NCBI RefSeq assembly: GCF_018139545.1
Contig: NZ_JAGSPJ010000004.1
Span: 372,001 to 436,000 of the forward strand
DNA length: 64,000 bases
Direction: 5' to 3'
Source: Affinundibacterium fentianense
Lineage (GTDB): Bacteria > Pseudomonadota > Gammaproteobacteria > Burkholderiales > Burkholderiaceae_D
In this document: one piece after another, positions 17,502 to 27,015 of the stretch
Layout: each line of letters begins with the position of its first letter
Numbering within the stretch: the stretch's first letter is position 1
The notes under the pieces: generated by a model
Database searches by the model: none
Seen by the model: the letters and a program-made list of their open reading frames with translations, nothing else
What the model was told of the DNA's origin: nothing
Translations under genes and position numbers: made by a program

Positions 17502-17753
17502 CTATTCTTGACGTGTTGGGTTGATTTGCGCTTCAAGCTCAGCTACCCGTGCTTCTAGCGCCTCGAGTTTGCTGCGTGTTTTTGCCAATACTTGAGCCTG
17601 TATATCGAATTCCTCACGTGTCACGAGATCAAGTTTTGCAAAGCCTTGACTCATCATCGCTTTAATATTTTTTTCGAGGTCTTTGGCTGGAGAGTTTTCC
17701 AATGCCTGTTGAAGCTTCGATTGCATCTCAGAAAAAAATTGATTTGTTTCCAT
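17502..17753 (-). CDS. ubiK: UbiK/YqiC family accessory factor (ubiquinone biosynthesis)
   Basis: An 83-residue protein of the BMFP/UbiK family: an N-terminal amphipathic helix with F-F-x-E-M-Q-x-K-L-Q, the N-I-K-A-M-M-S-Q-G-F-A-K-L-D-L-V-T-R-E-E-F-D segment, and a C-terminal coiled coil ending in EARVAELEAQI. The family binds membranes as a trimer and assists aerobic ubiquinone synthesis with UbiJ. It sits directly upstream of comM, a common pairing in betaproteobacteria. Confidence 0.88.
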   Translation of the reverse strand: METNQFFSEMQSKLQQALENSPAKDLEKNIKAMMSQGFAKLDLVTREEFDIQAQVLAKTRSKLEALEARVAELEAQINPTRQE

Positions 17754-17828
17754 AAAAATCCTTGAGGGTTAATGAATTCACTAAAAAGGTGCGCGTGCGC
17801 TGCATTATAAATTTCCCCTCAAGAAATT

Positions 17829-17847
17829 TTGCGCTATTTCGGTGCAA
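17829..17847 (+). promoter_or_regulatory. NtrC-like enhancer site
   Basis: An imperfect palindrome, TTGCGC-N6-GGTGCAA, matching the NtrC consensus TTGCACC-N5-GGTGCAA at 12 of its 14 fixed positions. It lies about 200 bases upstream of the sigma-54 promoter at 18033, a normal distance for an enhancer, in front of the porin–glnK–amtB genes. Confidence 0.6.
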
Positions 17848-18032
17848 TAGTTTTGATATTAATATAAAAACATGCAATTTAGCTAGCTTTAATTGTTGAG
17901 AAGGAGACTTTTTTTTGTTCCTATCGATCGGTCGCATATCTAATTATTCATAGCGTAGCAGGGCCATACAACGATACCACTTATTCTTTCCTGCGGCCTA
18001 CCTTGCCAAAATCTTGCGCACTGCAATAAAAC

Positions 18033-18048
18033 TGGCACGAGTTCTGCT
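18033..18048 (+). promoter_or_regulatory. Sigma-54 promoter for the porin–glnK–amtB operon
   Basis: TGGCACG (18033-18039) is followed by AGTT and CTGCT (18044-18048). Spacing of the -24 GG and -12 GC is exactly ten bases, and only one of the consensus bases (T to C) differs. It is 74 bases before the porin start. With the NtrC-like site upstream, transcription is expected to rise under nitrogen limitation. Confidence 0.75.
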
Positions 18049-18121
18049 AATACCTCAATAAAGCAAAAAAGTTCGTCGTGCTCAAATTTACTAAATGAAA
18101 CTCACTTTATAGGGAAACGCC

Positions 18122-18880
18122 ATGAAAAAGATACTTATCTGTGCAGCAATCAGCAGTTGTGTTGTGAGTGGTTTCTTCGCCAACTCTGCTTATGCGCAAG
18201 AAGCAAAACCAGAACACGAAGTCAGTTTTAATATCGGTGCTGTGAGTGACTACCGTTATCGCGGTATTTCCCAGTCGCGTTTGAAGCCAGCCTTACAAGG
18301 CGGCGCAGATTACGTCAATAACAAAGAAGGGTTTTATGCGGGCACATGGTTATCTACAATCAAATGGACCAAAGATGCTGGCGGTGGTGGTGATGTCGAA
18401 GTCGACTTGTATGCAGGCAAACGTGGCGAGATTGTGCCAGATGTTAGCTATGACTTTGGGGTGTTGTCCTATGTCTATCCAAGTAATGGTCTAAGCAGCG
18501 TCGCTGGGTTTGCAAATGCAAACACGACCGAGATTTATGGCCAGATCGGCACTGGTCCTGTTTATGCGAAGTATTCACATTCAGTGACCAATCTATTTGG
18601 CTTTGTCGATAGTAAGAATAGTGGCTACCTTGATCTTGGAGCGAACCTTGATATGGGAGAAGGGTACACCTTGAACCTGCACTACGGCCGCCAAACAATT
18701 AAGAATAATACTTCCTACTCGTATAACGATTGGAAACTCGGCGTCACCAAAGAATTGGTCGGCGTTAATTTCAGTTTAGCAGTCATCGGTACCAGCGCTG
18801 ACGAGAAACTGTACTACACACCAGCAGGGAAATTTACAGGAAAAACTAGTCTTGTCTTGTCTGCTGTGAAAGCATTTTAA
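18122..18880 (+). CDS. TorF-family putative outer-membrane porin
   Basis: A 252-residue protein with a clear signal peptide (cleavage after AYA, about residue 25) and a beta-barrel pattern of alternating residues, including VSDYRYRGISQSRLKPALQGGADY, typical of the TorF/gcw_chp porin family. It is expected in the outer membrane. The ATG follows GGGAAACGCC. It is 39 bases ahead of glnK and downstream of a sigma-54 promoter, so it probably helps uptake of a nitrogen compound. The specific solute is unknown. Confidence 0.85.
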   Translation: MKKILICAAISSCVVSGFFANSAYAQEAKPEHEVSFNIGAVSDYRYRGISQSRLKPALQGGADYVNNKEGFYAGTWLSTIKWTKDAGGGGDVEVDLYAGKRGEIVPDVSYDFGVLSYVYPSNGLSSVAGFANANTTEIYGQIGTGPVYAKYSHSVTNLFGFVDSKNSGYLDLGANLDMGEGYTLNLHYGRQTIKNNTSYSYNDWKLGVTKELVGVNFSLAVIGTSADEKLYYTPAGKFTGKTSLVLSAVKAF

Positions 18881-19258
<378 letters not shown>

Positions 19259-19273
19259 TTGAGAGAGTAAATC

Positions 19274-20851
19274 ATGAAAAAACTATTGAAATCTCTGGCC
19301 GCAGTCGTCTGTCTAGTAGCACTGACACAAACTAGTTGGGCCTCCGCAGAAGACGTCGTAGCAAGTGCGGCAAGTGTCGCTCCAACTGCAAGTTCTGCGG
19401 CGTCGGTAGCATCAGATGCAGCAAGCGCAGCTACTCCAGTGGTCGCGAGTCCGGCAGGTACTTCGGAACCTGCGACACCCGTCGCAAGCGCGGAACCTAG
19501 CCCTGCGCCGACTCCAGCCCCTACCGCCAATAAAGGCGATACCGCATGGATGTTGGTTGCGACCTTGTTGGTGACGATGATGGCAATTCCTGGTCTTGCG
19601 CTGTTCTACGGTGGTTTAGTGCGGGCCAAAAATATGCTCTCCGTTCTATTGCAAGTCTTTATGATTTTCTCAGTGATCATTGTGCTTTGGTGCATTTATG
19701 GGTATTCATTGGCATTCACTGAAGGTGGACGTTTCATCGGCAAGTTTGATCGCGTCATGTTGCAAGGGATCTGGGATCCAGTGCAAGCGAGTTTTACGAC
19801 TGCCGCAACATTTACGAAAGGCGTGGTGTTGCCAGAGTTTGTATTCGCCGCCTTCCAAGCAACTTTTGCTGCGATTACCTGTGGACTGATTATTGGTGCC
19901 TTTGCCGAACGTGCAAAATTTAAAGCGGTGCTGGCCTTTGTCGTAATCTGGTTCACCTTCAGTTACCTCCCAATCGCACACATGGTTTGGTTCTGGACTG
20001 GTCCTGACGCGATTAAAGATGCAGCAACTCTCGCGACTGAAACAGCAAAAGCGGGTTTCCTATTCCAAATGGGCGCTCTGGATTTTGCCGGCGGTACGGT
20101 CGTCCATATCAACGCGGCTGTTGCAGGGTTGGTGGGCGCATTCATGATAGGCAAGCGAATCGGTTATGGCAAAGAAGCGATGGCTCCTCATTCTTTAACA
20201 ATGACAATGATCGGTGCATCTTTACTCTGGGTTGGTTGGTTTGGCTTCAATGCAGGATCCGCTTATGAGGCAAATGATATTGCGGCCCTCGCCTTCATCA
20301 ACACATTATTGGCAACTGCTGCAGCCACTGTTTCATGGGTGTTCGGCGAATGGATGAGTAAAGGTAAGCCTTCTATGTTAGGTGCTGCATCCGGTGCGGT
20401 TGCTGGTCTAGTGGCGATTACGCCAGCATGTGGTTTCGTTGGGCCAATGGGTGCCTTAGTGATTGGTCTCGCTTCAGGCGTGGTCTGCCTGTGGGGTGTG
20501 AACGGCTTGAAGCGTTTGATTGGTGCAGACGATTCATTAGATGTGTTTGGGGTACATGGAGTCGGAGGTATCTTGGGCGCTTTATTGACGGGTGTATTCG
20601 CATCCCCAGCCTTAGGTGGTCAAGGTATTTTTGATTATGTCGCAAATAAAATGTCTGCCGATCCGTATAGCATTCTAGGTCAAGTGACAACACAGGCGAC
20701 CGCGGTTGGTGTGACCATTTTATGGTCTGCCGTAGTTTCGGTTGTTGCTTACAAATTGGTCGACTTGGTAATTGGCTTGCGTGTTCCAGAGGATGAAGAA
20801 CGTGAAGGCTTGGATATCACCAGTCATGGTGAATCTGCTTATCACTCTTAA
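19274..20851 (+). CDS. amtB: Ammonium transporter
   Basis: A 525-residue Amt channel for ammonium/ammonia in the inner membrane. A signal peptide (to about residue 25) and an unusual Ala/Ser/Pro-rich, low-complexity segment of about 65 residues precede the eleven-helix channel, which begins at the GDTAWMLVATLLV helix. Expected pore residues are present: the phenylalanine gate region, His in FAGGTVVHINAAVAG and the second pore His in DVFGVHGVGGILGALLTG. Length exceeds the family norm (about 400-430) because of the linker. It is regulated with glnK from the sigma-54 promoter. Confidence 0.95.
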   Translation: MKKLLKSLAAVVCLVALTQTSWASAEDVVASAASVAPTASSAASVASDAASAATPVVASPAGTSEPATPVASAEPSPAPTPAPTANKGDTAWMLVATLLVTMMAIPGLALFYGGLVRAKNMLSVLLQVFMIFSVIIVLWCIYGYSLAFTEGGRFIGKFDRVMLQGIWDPVQASFTTAATFTKGVVLPEFVFAAFQATFAAITCGLIIGAFAERAKFKAVLAFVVIWFTFSYLPIAHMVWFWTGPDAIKDAATLATETAKAGFLFQMGALDFAGGTVVHINAAVAGLVGAFMIGKRIGYGKEAMAPHSLTMTMIGASLLWVGWFGFNAGSAYEANDIAALAFINTLLATAAATVSWVFGEWMSKGKPSMLGAASGAVAGLVAITPACGFVGPMGALVIGLASGVVCLWGVNGLKRLIGADDSLDVFGVHGVGGILGALLTGVFASPALGGQGIFDYVANKMSADPYSILGQVTTQATAVGVTILWSAVVSVVAYKLVDLVIGLRVPEDEEREGLDITSHGESAYHS

Positions 20852-20928
20852 GCGAAACATGGTTTTTCTAGAGCAGGTTTGTAAACTTAAATAAAAAATT
20901 AATTCGTACGATTTCTTGGTGGGACTTC

Positions 20929-20962
20929 ACGCCTCTCAGTAGCTTGGGAGGCGTCTTTTTTT
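20929..20962 (+). terminator. Rho-independent terminator of the amtB operon
   Basis: Stem ACGCCTC (20929-20935) pairs with GAGGCGT (20948-20954), followed by a T run (20956-20962). It lies between amtB and the convergent histidine-kinase gene. Confidence 0.88.
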
Positions 20963-20989
20963 CTATTTTTATCGAAGGTGCGAATGAGA

Positions 20990-23887
20990 CTACTGCAAGG
21001 ATTCGGCGTTCACCGCGATTGGAAGTATCAGCGTAATCCTTGTGCCCACATCAATCTCGCTATCGACAGCAATGCTTCCGCCAAGTAGATCCGTCACAAT
21101 ATTGTGTACGATATTCATACCTAAGCCACTTCCGCCATGTCCAAGTTTGGTAGTAAAAAAGGGGTCAAAAACTCGACGTAAGTGTTCTGGCCGAATCCCA
21201 TTACCATCGTCGCTAAAACAGATCTTTACATGCTGTTTATCAAATATTTCGGCACTCAATTGCATCGTGCCCGAATCGCGATTCTCAAAGCCATGCAACA
21301 AAGCATTATTGATGAAATTGGTGATGACCTGACCGTAGGGGCCGGGGTAGCTATCGATATTGATTTTGTCGGATATATCGATGGTAATGTGGTGACCATG
21401 CTTACTAATACGGCTTTGCATAGTTCGGACGATTTCTTGACTCGTTTTTAGTAAATTAAATGTGCGACGTTGTTGGCTAGTTTGATCGACAGAAACCTGT
21501 TTGAAGCTGCTAATCAACTCGCTTGCGTTGACCAAATTACGCAGAAGCATTTCGTTTGCTTCAGTTAAAACCTCGGTAAAGTGGAGAAAGCCCGACCGTT
21601 TTAAGGTGCCAGATTCAAATTGCTCAACGAATTGGCGAGAATTTTCTTTGAGTGTCGTTGCTGTCAGCAAGCAATTTCCCAACGGAGTGTTGATCTCGTG
21701 AGCGATACCAGCAACGAGCGCTCCCAAAGCCGCCAGTTTTTCTTTTGACATCAAAAGCTGCTGGGCAGATGAAAGTTGTTGATAGGTATCAGCGTTATCA
21801 AAGGCAACCGCAGTATAAGCCGCAAGAGTCGTCAACATATCAACGTGCATGCGTTCAAACGCGTAGCGTTGACTACTTTGCATAGAGAGCAAACCAAGCA
21901 CCCTGTCTTTTACGATCAAGGGAACGTAAATCATGGACAATGGGGCAAAGTCTAAATGTTGCCCGTCAAATGCTTCCGAAACAACGAGCTTGTCTAAACC
22001 TTCAATTCCGACATAGTGCAAGTAATCTTCATGAATATCGTTGATGTAGATTGGTCGCCTATGCTGTACGCACCAAACAGACAATAAGTCAGGGTCTTGT
22101 AGGCTTCGATGAAACGGTAGAAGGTTGACTCCACTTAAAACATTACAGGGGAAGTCAATCATGCCCTGCTCGGCTTTGTAGATCCCGACTGAAAGCAATT
22201 CGGCAGGAATGAGCTTATGGAGATGTTGATAGAGCGTCTGGATGATGCTCTCGCGATCAAGTTGCGATGTGATTTCTCGCCCTATTTCGCTCAAGATGAA
22301 AATATTTTGATGCGCCGTACGCAGCAATTCTGTTCGTTCTTGTAATTCTTGCGTGCGTTCGGCCACGCGGTTTTCTAAACGACTTTGGGCTTGTCGATAT
22401 TCCTCATGGCTAATCATCTGTTGAATAAGATTTGCGATATGGCTTCCAAATAAAAGATATTCGCGCGTCCAATTTTTTCTTTGATGAGCTTTGCCAAAAC
22501 TAATGACCCCCACTTGCTGACCATGCAAGCGTACTGAAATCTCAAGCAACGAATGCAAACCCGCATCTTGATAGAGCTCGGTCAATTCCGCGGCAGCGGG
22601 GTGAATCCGCAAATCGTGAATAGCGACCGGCGTATGTAAATTTTGAATCACTTGAAAATACTTTAGAAAATCTTTTTGCTCTAGACATTTCCCGACTTGG
22701 AAACGAAATGGAAGTTCGCCGGAAATCATTTCACAACGTAGTTGCTGCTTGTCTTTGAGCCACAAACAAATGCTGTCTACTTGGAGAATTTTTAAGGATT
22801 CATCACATATATGACGTAAAGCTTCTGACAAGCTTTTCTCTTCAAGTTGGCTATTCGAAGAAAGATCCAATAGAAGTTCGACCGGTGGTTTTCGAGACAG
22901 ATCGTACTCTCGTAATTCGCGGAATTTATCTATTACGCTAGAGTCGGCGATCTCGCTAACGAGTTGGTGGTGAGTACGGGCAAAATTTAATGCAAGTTGA
23001 GCTTGCCCCGTTGTTTCATAGAGGTGTGATAGAGCGTTACAACAAAGCGCACGTTGTTGCCGTGAACCGATCTTTTCGGCGTGCGACAAGGCATTAAGAT
23101 AAGTTTGAATCGCCGTGTCAGTATTGCCTCGCGCGATTAGAATTTCGCCAAGTGTGTTGGATGCTGCACCAAGTAACCATGCATAGTCGCATCGTTCTGC
23201 TAAATGGATGGCTTTTTTAACTTCCATTAACGCTAGGTCAAACTGTGCTTCCTGATAGGCCAATACCCCTAAGTGCCAATGTGCCTCTGCGACATATTCT
23301 GCCACTCCGCCACGTTCGGCTTGGACTATCGCCTCTAAGAACAGCTCTTTTGCAAGTTGCCGTTGACCCATGTTCATGCTATTGACGCCCAAATTGATAG
23401 CCTGTTTGCTCTTTAAATAGGGGCGATCAAAAGTCGTTAATAATTCGCCAGCATATCGATGAAAACGGGCGCCGGTTTCCCAGTCGCCCAATGCATCGTA
23501 AATTTGGCCTAGGCCAATTCGCGCTTCAATTAGCACTTCAGCATCGTGCGTCACACGACAAAGATCAATGCAACGCGTCCAAAACCGGATCGCCTCTTTG
23601 TATACCCCTTGCGTATAACGGATCCGTCCAACGCATAGCATGATCTTACCTGCCTGATACGGCAGGCCGAGATGTTCCGCAGTTTGTAATCCAGCGAACA
23701 ATGCATCATTCAGCGAGGAAGCTAAACCGAGACGTTCGCAAACAAAGAATCGTTTAACCAAGGCGTTGAGAGCCAATGAGTGACGTTCTTCCTTGAGCGC
23801 CGCATGCTCGAAACCTTCAAACATACGTATCGCTAGTTTTGGATGGCGCCTTGAACATTGCTCTATGCGTTGGAGGATCTCGTTCAT
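20990..23887 (-). CDS. Large soluble TPR–GAF–GAF histidine kinase
   Basis: A 965-residue protein without membrane helices. Residues about 1-330 form repeated TPR-type helical pairs, similar to regulatory TPR regions that bind peptides or partners. Two GAF domains follow (about 350-490 and 540-690), separated by a coiled coil. The kinase core has an H-box ALVAGIAHEINTPLGN, N-box FINNALLHGFENR, G1 DDGNGI, F-box FDPFFTTK and G2 GGSGLGMNIV. No response regulator gene adjoins, so its partner is elsewhere. The signal is unknown; TPR plus GAF suggests intracellular sensing. Confidence 0.88.
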   Translation of the reverse strand: MNEILQRIEQCSRRHPKLAIRMFEGFEHAALKEERHSLALNALVKRFFVCERLGLASSLNDALFAGLQTAEHLGLPYQAGKIMLCVGRIRYTQGVYKEAIRFWTRCIDLCRVTHDAEVLIEARIGLGQIYDALGDWETGARFHRYAGELLTTFDRPYLKSKQAINLGVNSMNMGQRQLAKELFLEAIVQAERGGVAEYVAEAHWHLGVLAYQEAQFDLALMEVKKAIHLAERCDYAWLLGAASNTLGEILIARGNTDTAIQTYLNALSHAEKIGSRQQRALCCNALSHLYETTGQAQLALNFARTHHQLVSEIADSSVIDKFRELREYDLSRKPPVELLLDLSSNSQLEEKSLSEALRHICDESLKILQVDSICLWLKDKQQLRCEMISGELPFRFQVGKCLEQKDFLKYFQVIQNLHTPVAIHDLRIHPAAAELTELYQDAGLHSLLEISVRLHGQQVGVISFGKAHQRKNWTREYLLFGSHIANLIQQMISHEEYRQAQSRLENRVAERTQELQERTELLRTAHQNIFILSEIGREITSQLDRESIIQTLYQHLHKLIPAELLSVGIYKAEQGMIDFPCNVLSGVNLLPFHRSLQDPDLLSVWCVQHRRPIYINDIHEDYLHYVGIEGLDKLVVSEAFDGQHLDFAPLSMIYVPLIVKDRVLGLLSMQSSQRYAFERMHVDMLTTLAAYTAVAFDNADTYQQLSSAQQLLMSKEKLAALGALVAGIAHEINTPLGNCLLTATTLKENSRQFVEQFESGTLKRSGFLHFTEVLTEANEMLLRNLVNASELISSFKQVSVDQTSQQRRTFNLLKTSQEIVRTMQSRISKHGHHITIDISDKINIDSYPGPYGQVITNFINNALLHGFENRDSGTMQLSAEIFDKQHVKICFSDDGNGIRPEHLRRVFDPFFTTKLGHGGSGLGMNIVHNIVTDLLGGSIAVDSEIDVGTRITLILPIAVNAESLQ

Positions 23888-24047
23888 TGAAAGTAATCTT
23901 GATAATGAATTCTGGACTCGTTTGTCTTCTTCTTGTATGACACGTTCTGATCAAATGCCAAAGGTAAAATTTGTTTGTCCGAAAATGGCTAGAATATTTC
24001 TTGGTATCCCGTTTAAGCTTGTCTAAGTTTATTTTTAATCGAAAGCC

Positions 24048-25544
24048 ATGACGAAGCATTGTTCTGATTTAACTGCTGTTTCAACCATCGCCGAGGCAAT
24101 GACTAGCCAAGACTATTACCGAGCACTTGCTGCAAAAGACGCTCGGTTTGATGGTGTCTTTTTTGCTGGCATTAAATCCACTGGAATTTATTGTCGCCCA
24201 ATTTGCCGTGTGAAAACACCACGACAGGCATCATGTGTCTTTTTTAGTTCACAAGCGGCGGCAGAAGCGGCGGGTTTTCGTCCTTGTTTGCGTTGCCGTC
24301 CTGAGTTAGCACCTTATGACTTGCAACAAAATCTAGCTCATGCGATATGGCATAAAATCGCCGCTGGAGCCTTGAACGGCCATTCTGTTGAAACGCTGGC
24401 AAAACACGTTGGCTTATCCTCACGACAATTGCGCCGAGTGATGTTAAATGAATTTGGTTTAAGTCCAATCGAAATGGCGCAAACTCAACGCTTGTTGTTT
24501 GCAAAAAAATTAATCCAAGAGACAGCGCTCAGCATGACGGACATTGCGTTTTCTGCTGGTTTCGGCAGTGTGCGGCGATTCAATGCCCTGTTTGAGGAAC
24601 GCTATCAATTGAAGCCTGCTTCTATCCGACGTGCCGCAATCAGTAATGAAGCAAATGCAAATATACAGCTGCGTCTCGCTTACCGACCTCCGTATGCTTG
24701 GGAAACCTTACTCGCCTATTTGCGAGGACGCGCAATGAAAGGCGTCGAAAGCGTTGATCTGCAACAAGGCTGCTATCGACGCAGCATCCGGGTTGGCGGT
24801 AAGCAGGGCTGGATTGCAGTCAGTCACTTAGAGCAGAAGCAGCAACTCTTGTTAGAAATTGCACCTAGCTTAGCCGCAGTACTGTTGCCATTGCTCGCAA
24901 CAATACGTCAACAATTTGATGTCGAAGCGAATCCGCTGGTAATTGCTGCTCATTTGCAGAGCGATCCGCTTTTAGCAAAACAAATCGAACAAACACCAGG
25001 TTTGCGTGTACCAGGCTGTTTTTCTTCCTTCGAGTTAGCAATCCGAGCAATTTTGGGACAACAGGTGAGTGTGGCTGGTGCGACCACCGTGGCAGGTCGC
25101 CTCGTTGAACAATTTGGTGAGCCGATTGAAACGCCGTGGGCGACAGTGACGCACCACTTTCCGACCGCAGCCCAAATCGCTAGTTTAGAAATCAATCAAA
25201 TCGCAGGAATTGGCATTCCAACTAAACGCGCGGAGACAATTTCCGCCTTCGCGAAATTTGCGCTCGATGGTGGCTTGCAATCATCGGTAAACATCTCGTT
25301 AGAACAGCAGGTTCAAAAACTAAAAACTTTGCCGGGTATCGGAGAATGGACAGCCCAATACATTGCTATGCGGGGCTTGCGCTATCCGAATGCTTTTCCG
25401 GCAGGTGATCTCGGATTGCGAAAGGCTGTAAGCGAATCGGCCGGTATGCTGTGCAGTGAAAAAGCTTTGTTGGAGCGCGCCCAAGCTTGGTCGCCTTGGC
25501 GTAGCTATGCTGCGCTCTTACTTTGGCAGTCTTTGTCCTCTTAA
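24048..25544 (+). CDS. alkA: Ada N-terminal/AraC HTH/AlkA fusion DNA glycosylase
   Basis: A 498-residue multidomain protein for DNA alkylation damage. Residues about 18-85 form the Ada zinc domain with GIYCRPICR and LRCRPE cysteines, which in Ada proteins accepts a methyl group from phosphotriesters. An AraC-type HTH (about 95-190) follows with LAKHVGLSSRQLRRVML. The C-terminal half is AlkA: an N-terminal lobe, then the HhH-GPD core with LPGIGEWTAQYIAMRG and the catalytic Asp in FPAGDLGL. It is likely both a self-induced regulator and a 3-methyladenine glycosylase. The next gene supplies the methyltransferase. Confidence 0.92.
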   Translation: MTKHCSDLTAVSTIAEAMTSQDYYRALAAKDARFDGVFFAGIKSTGIYCRPICRVKTPRQASCVFFSSQAAAEAAGFRPCLRCRPELAPYDLQQNLAHAIWHKIAAGALNGHSVETLAKHVGLSSRQLRRVMLNEFGLSPIEMAQTQRLLFAKKLIQETALSMTDIAFSAGFGSVRRFNALFEERYQLKPASIRRAAISNEANANIQLRLAYRPPYAWETLLAYLRGRAMKGVESVDLQQGCYRRSIRVGGKQGWIAVSHLEQKQQLLLEIAPSLAAVLLPLLATIRQQFDVEANPLVIAAHLQSDPLLAKQIEQTPGLRVPGCFSSFELAIRAILGQQVSVAGATTVAGRLVEQFGEPIETPWATVTHHFPTAAQIASLEINQIAGIGIPTKRAETISAFAKFALDGGLQSSVNISLEQQVQKLKTLPGIGEWTAQYIAMRGLRYPNAFPAGDLGLRKAVSESAGMLCSEKALLERAQAWSPWRSYAALLLWQSLSS

Positions 25545-25557
25545 AATCTTGATCCCG

Positions 25558-26052
25558 ATGAAAAAATATCTTCGCTACTCTTCGCCATGTGGTGTCTTAA
25601 CAATCGTCGCTGGTGAACGCGGTTTAGCAGGCGTCTACTTTCCCTCGCACCATCCTCAACCGGAAAATTTTCGTTGCGAGCTTGACGTGGCGGATCCGAT
25701 TTTATGTCGCGCTGTGACCCAACTTGACGCCTATTTTGCGGGTCAAGGTTTTGTTTTTGATTTGCCGATTGATTGTTTACAAGGAACAGCTTTTCAACGC
25801 GAAGTTTGGGAAGCATTGCAATCAATCCCATACGGCGCGACGATGAGTTATGCTGATCTCGCTAAAAAGATCGGTCGTCCAGCGGCGGTCAGAGCGGTTG
25901 GTGCGGCAAATGGTCGCAATCCTTTGTCGATTATTATTCCTTGTCATCGGGTCATCGCATCAAGTGGAAAGTTGCAGGGCTATGCTGGTGGTATCGACAA
26001 TAAGGAGTATTTGTTGACGTTGGAACAAAAACACTCCCAAACCAGAAATTGA
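25558..26052 (+). CDS. ogt: Methylated-DNA–protein-cysteine methyltransferase
   Basis: A 164-residue suicide enzyme that removes methyl groups from O6-methylguanine. It has the HTH-like AFQREVWEALQSIPYGATMSYADLA, the R-A-V-G-A-A-N-G-R-N region, the active-site IPCHRV, and YAGGIDNKEYLL at the end. The frame extends to 25456, but the ATG at 25558 begins a normal Ogt N-terminus (MKKYLRY). It lies 13 bases after the alkA stop and is presumably co-transcribed. Together the two genes carry the functions of a full Ada protein. Confidence 0.92.
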   Translation: MKKYLRYSSPCGVLTIVAGERGLAGVYFPSHHPQPENFRCELDVADPILCRAVTQLDAYFAGQGFVFDLPIDCLQGTAFQREVWEALQSIPYGATMSYADLAKKIGRPAAVRAVGAANGRNPLSIIIPCHRVIASSGKLQGYAGGIDNKEYLLTLEQKHSQTRN

Positions 26053-26191
26053 AGAAGGTTTCTTATAAAAAATCGAATTAAGCAGTGTTGAAACCCCCGA
26101 CTAAACCATTGAAAAAAAAGAGAAAAATTGACTTTAAGAAAACAAAACACCAGTGAACACCAACTATTTTGATGCAATGCACAAAAAAAGC

Positions 26192-26219
26192 TTGACGCTT
26201 AAAAAATAGTCAGTAGAAT
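26192..26219 (+). promoter_or_regulatory. Sigma-70 promoter of the phasin gene
   Basis: TTGACG (26192-26197), a 16-base spacer and TAGAAT (26214-26219) give a near-consensus promoter about 90 bases before the phasin ATG. A GATGCAATGCAC sequence at 26171-26182 lies just upstream and resembles one upstream of the thiolase gene. Confidence 0.7.
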
Positions 26220-26308
26220 GCGAATTGTTGCGGTGCACCATGTTTAAGATTTTTTGGACTCACTGCCGTTTTGATTCAAACTAAATCCTCAACTTATCGG
26301 AGAATTCC

Positions 26309-26875
26309 ATGTACACAACACCAGAACAATTTATCGCTGCTACGAAGACAAACTTAGAAGCGCAATTCGCTGCAATCACCGCATTGAACCAAAAAGCATT
26401 TGAAGGTTTGGAACAATTCGTGTCCTTGAACGTGAACGCTGCTAAAGCAACTTTCGAAGAAGGCACAGCAGCAACACAACAGTTGTTGAAAGCAAAAGAC
26501 GCACAAGAATTGATCGCTTTGGCTTCTGCACAAGCAAAACCAAATGCAGAAAAAGCATTGGCGTACGGCCGTCACTTGGCAAGTATCACTTCAGCAACAC
26601 AACAAGAATTCACCAAAGCAGTGGAATCTCATATCGCTGACACTAATGCAAAAGTTGTTTCTTTGATCGACGAAGTAACAAAAAATGCACCAGCAGGTTC
26701 CGAGCAAGCAGTGACTGCATTGAAAACAGTGGTTGGTAACATCAACGCTGGTTACGAACAATTGTCTAAAACAACCAAACAAGCTGTGGCAACTTTGGAA
26801 GACAACTTGGCGAATGCAACTAAGCAATTCACACAAGCTGCTGAAAAAGCAACCACAACTGCAAAAAAGAAGTAA
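26309..26875 (+). CDS. Phasin family protein (PHB granule-associated)
   Basis: A 188-residue, almost wholly helical, Ala/Lys/Gln-rich protein with the phasin pattern MYTTPEQFIAATKTNLEAQF, LNQKAFEGLEQFVSLNVNAAKA and a C-terminal amphipathic helix with KKK end. Phasins coat polyhydroxybutyrate granules and control their size. The ATG follows CGGAGAATTCC. Codon use is uniform, as expected of a highly expressed gene, and a near-consensus promoter precedes it. The thiolase gene downstream fits a PHB role. Confidence 0.9.
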   Translation: MYTTPEQFIAATKTNLEAQFAAITALNQKAFEGLEQFVSLNVNAAKATFEEGTAATQQLLKAKDAQELIALASAQAKPNAEKALAYGRHLASITSATQQEFTKAVESHIADTNAKVVSLIDEVTKNAPAGSEQAVTALKTVVGNINAGYEQLSKTTKQAVATLEDNLANATKQFTQAAEKATTTAKKK

Positions 26876-26981
26876 TTTAGCCGATCAGGGCGTGCTTAAA
26901 CCACGCGCTAAACGACTAAGAAGTCGCCACGCTCGACCACAAGTGCAATTGAACTTGTTTGAATCCTAGAAGTGGCAGCGC

Positions 26982-27015
26982 AAAAAAAGCTTTCTGAAAA
27001 GAAGGCTTTTTTTTC
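26982..27015 (+). terminator. Rho-independent terminator after the phasin gene
   Basis: AAAAAAGC/GGCTTTTTTTT stem region (26982-26990 with 27004-27014), capped by TTTCTGAAAAGAA, ends in a T run. It has an A run on the other side and may act in both directions. Confidence 0.7.

Noticed and set aside
26733-26969. Frame overlapping the end of the phasin gene and running into the intergenic region
   Set aside because: Starts inside phasin in another frame, without ribosome binding site or motif; its end (QLNLFES) is not a known signature.
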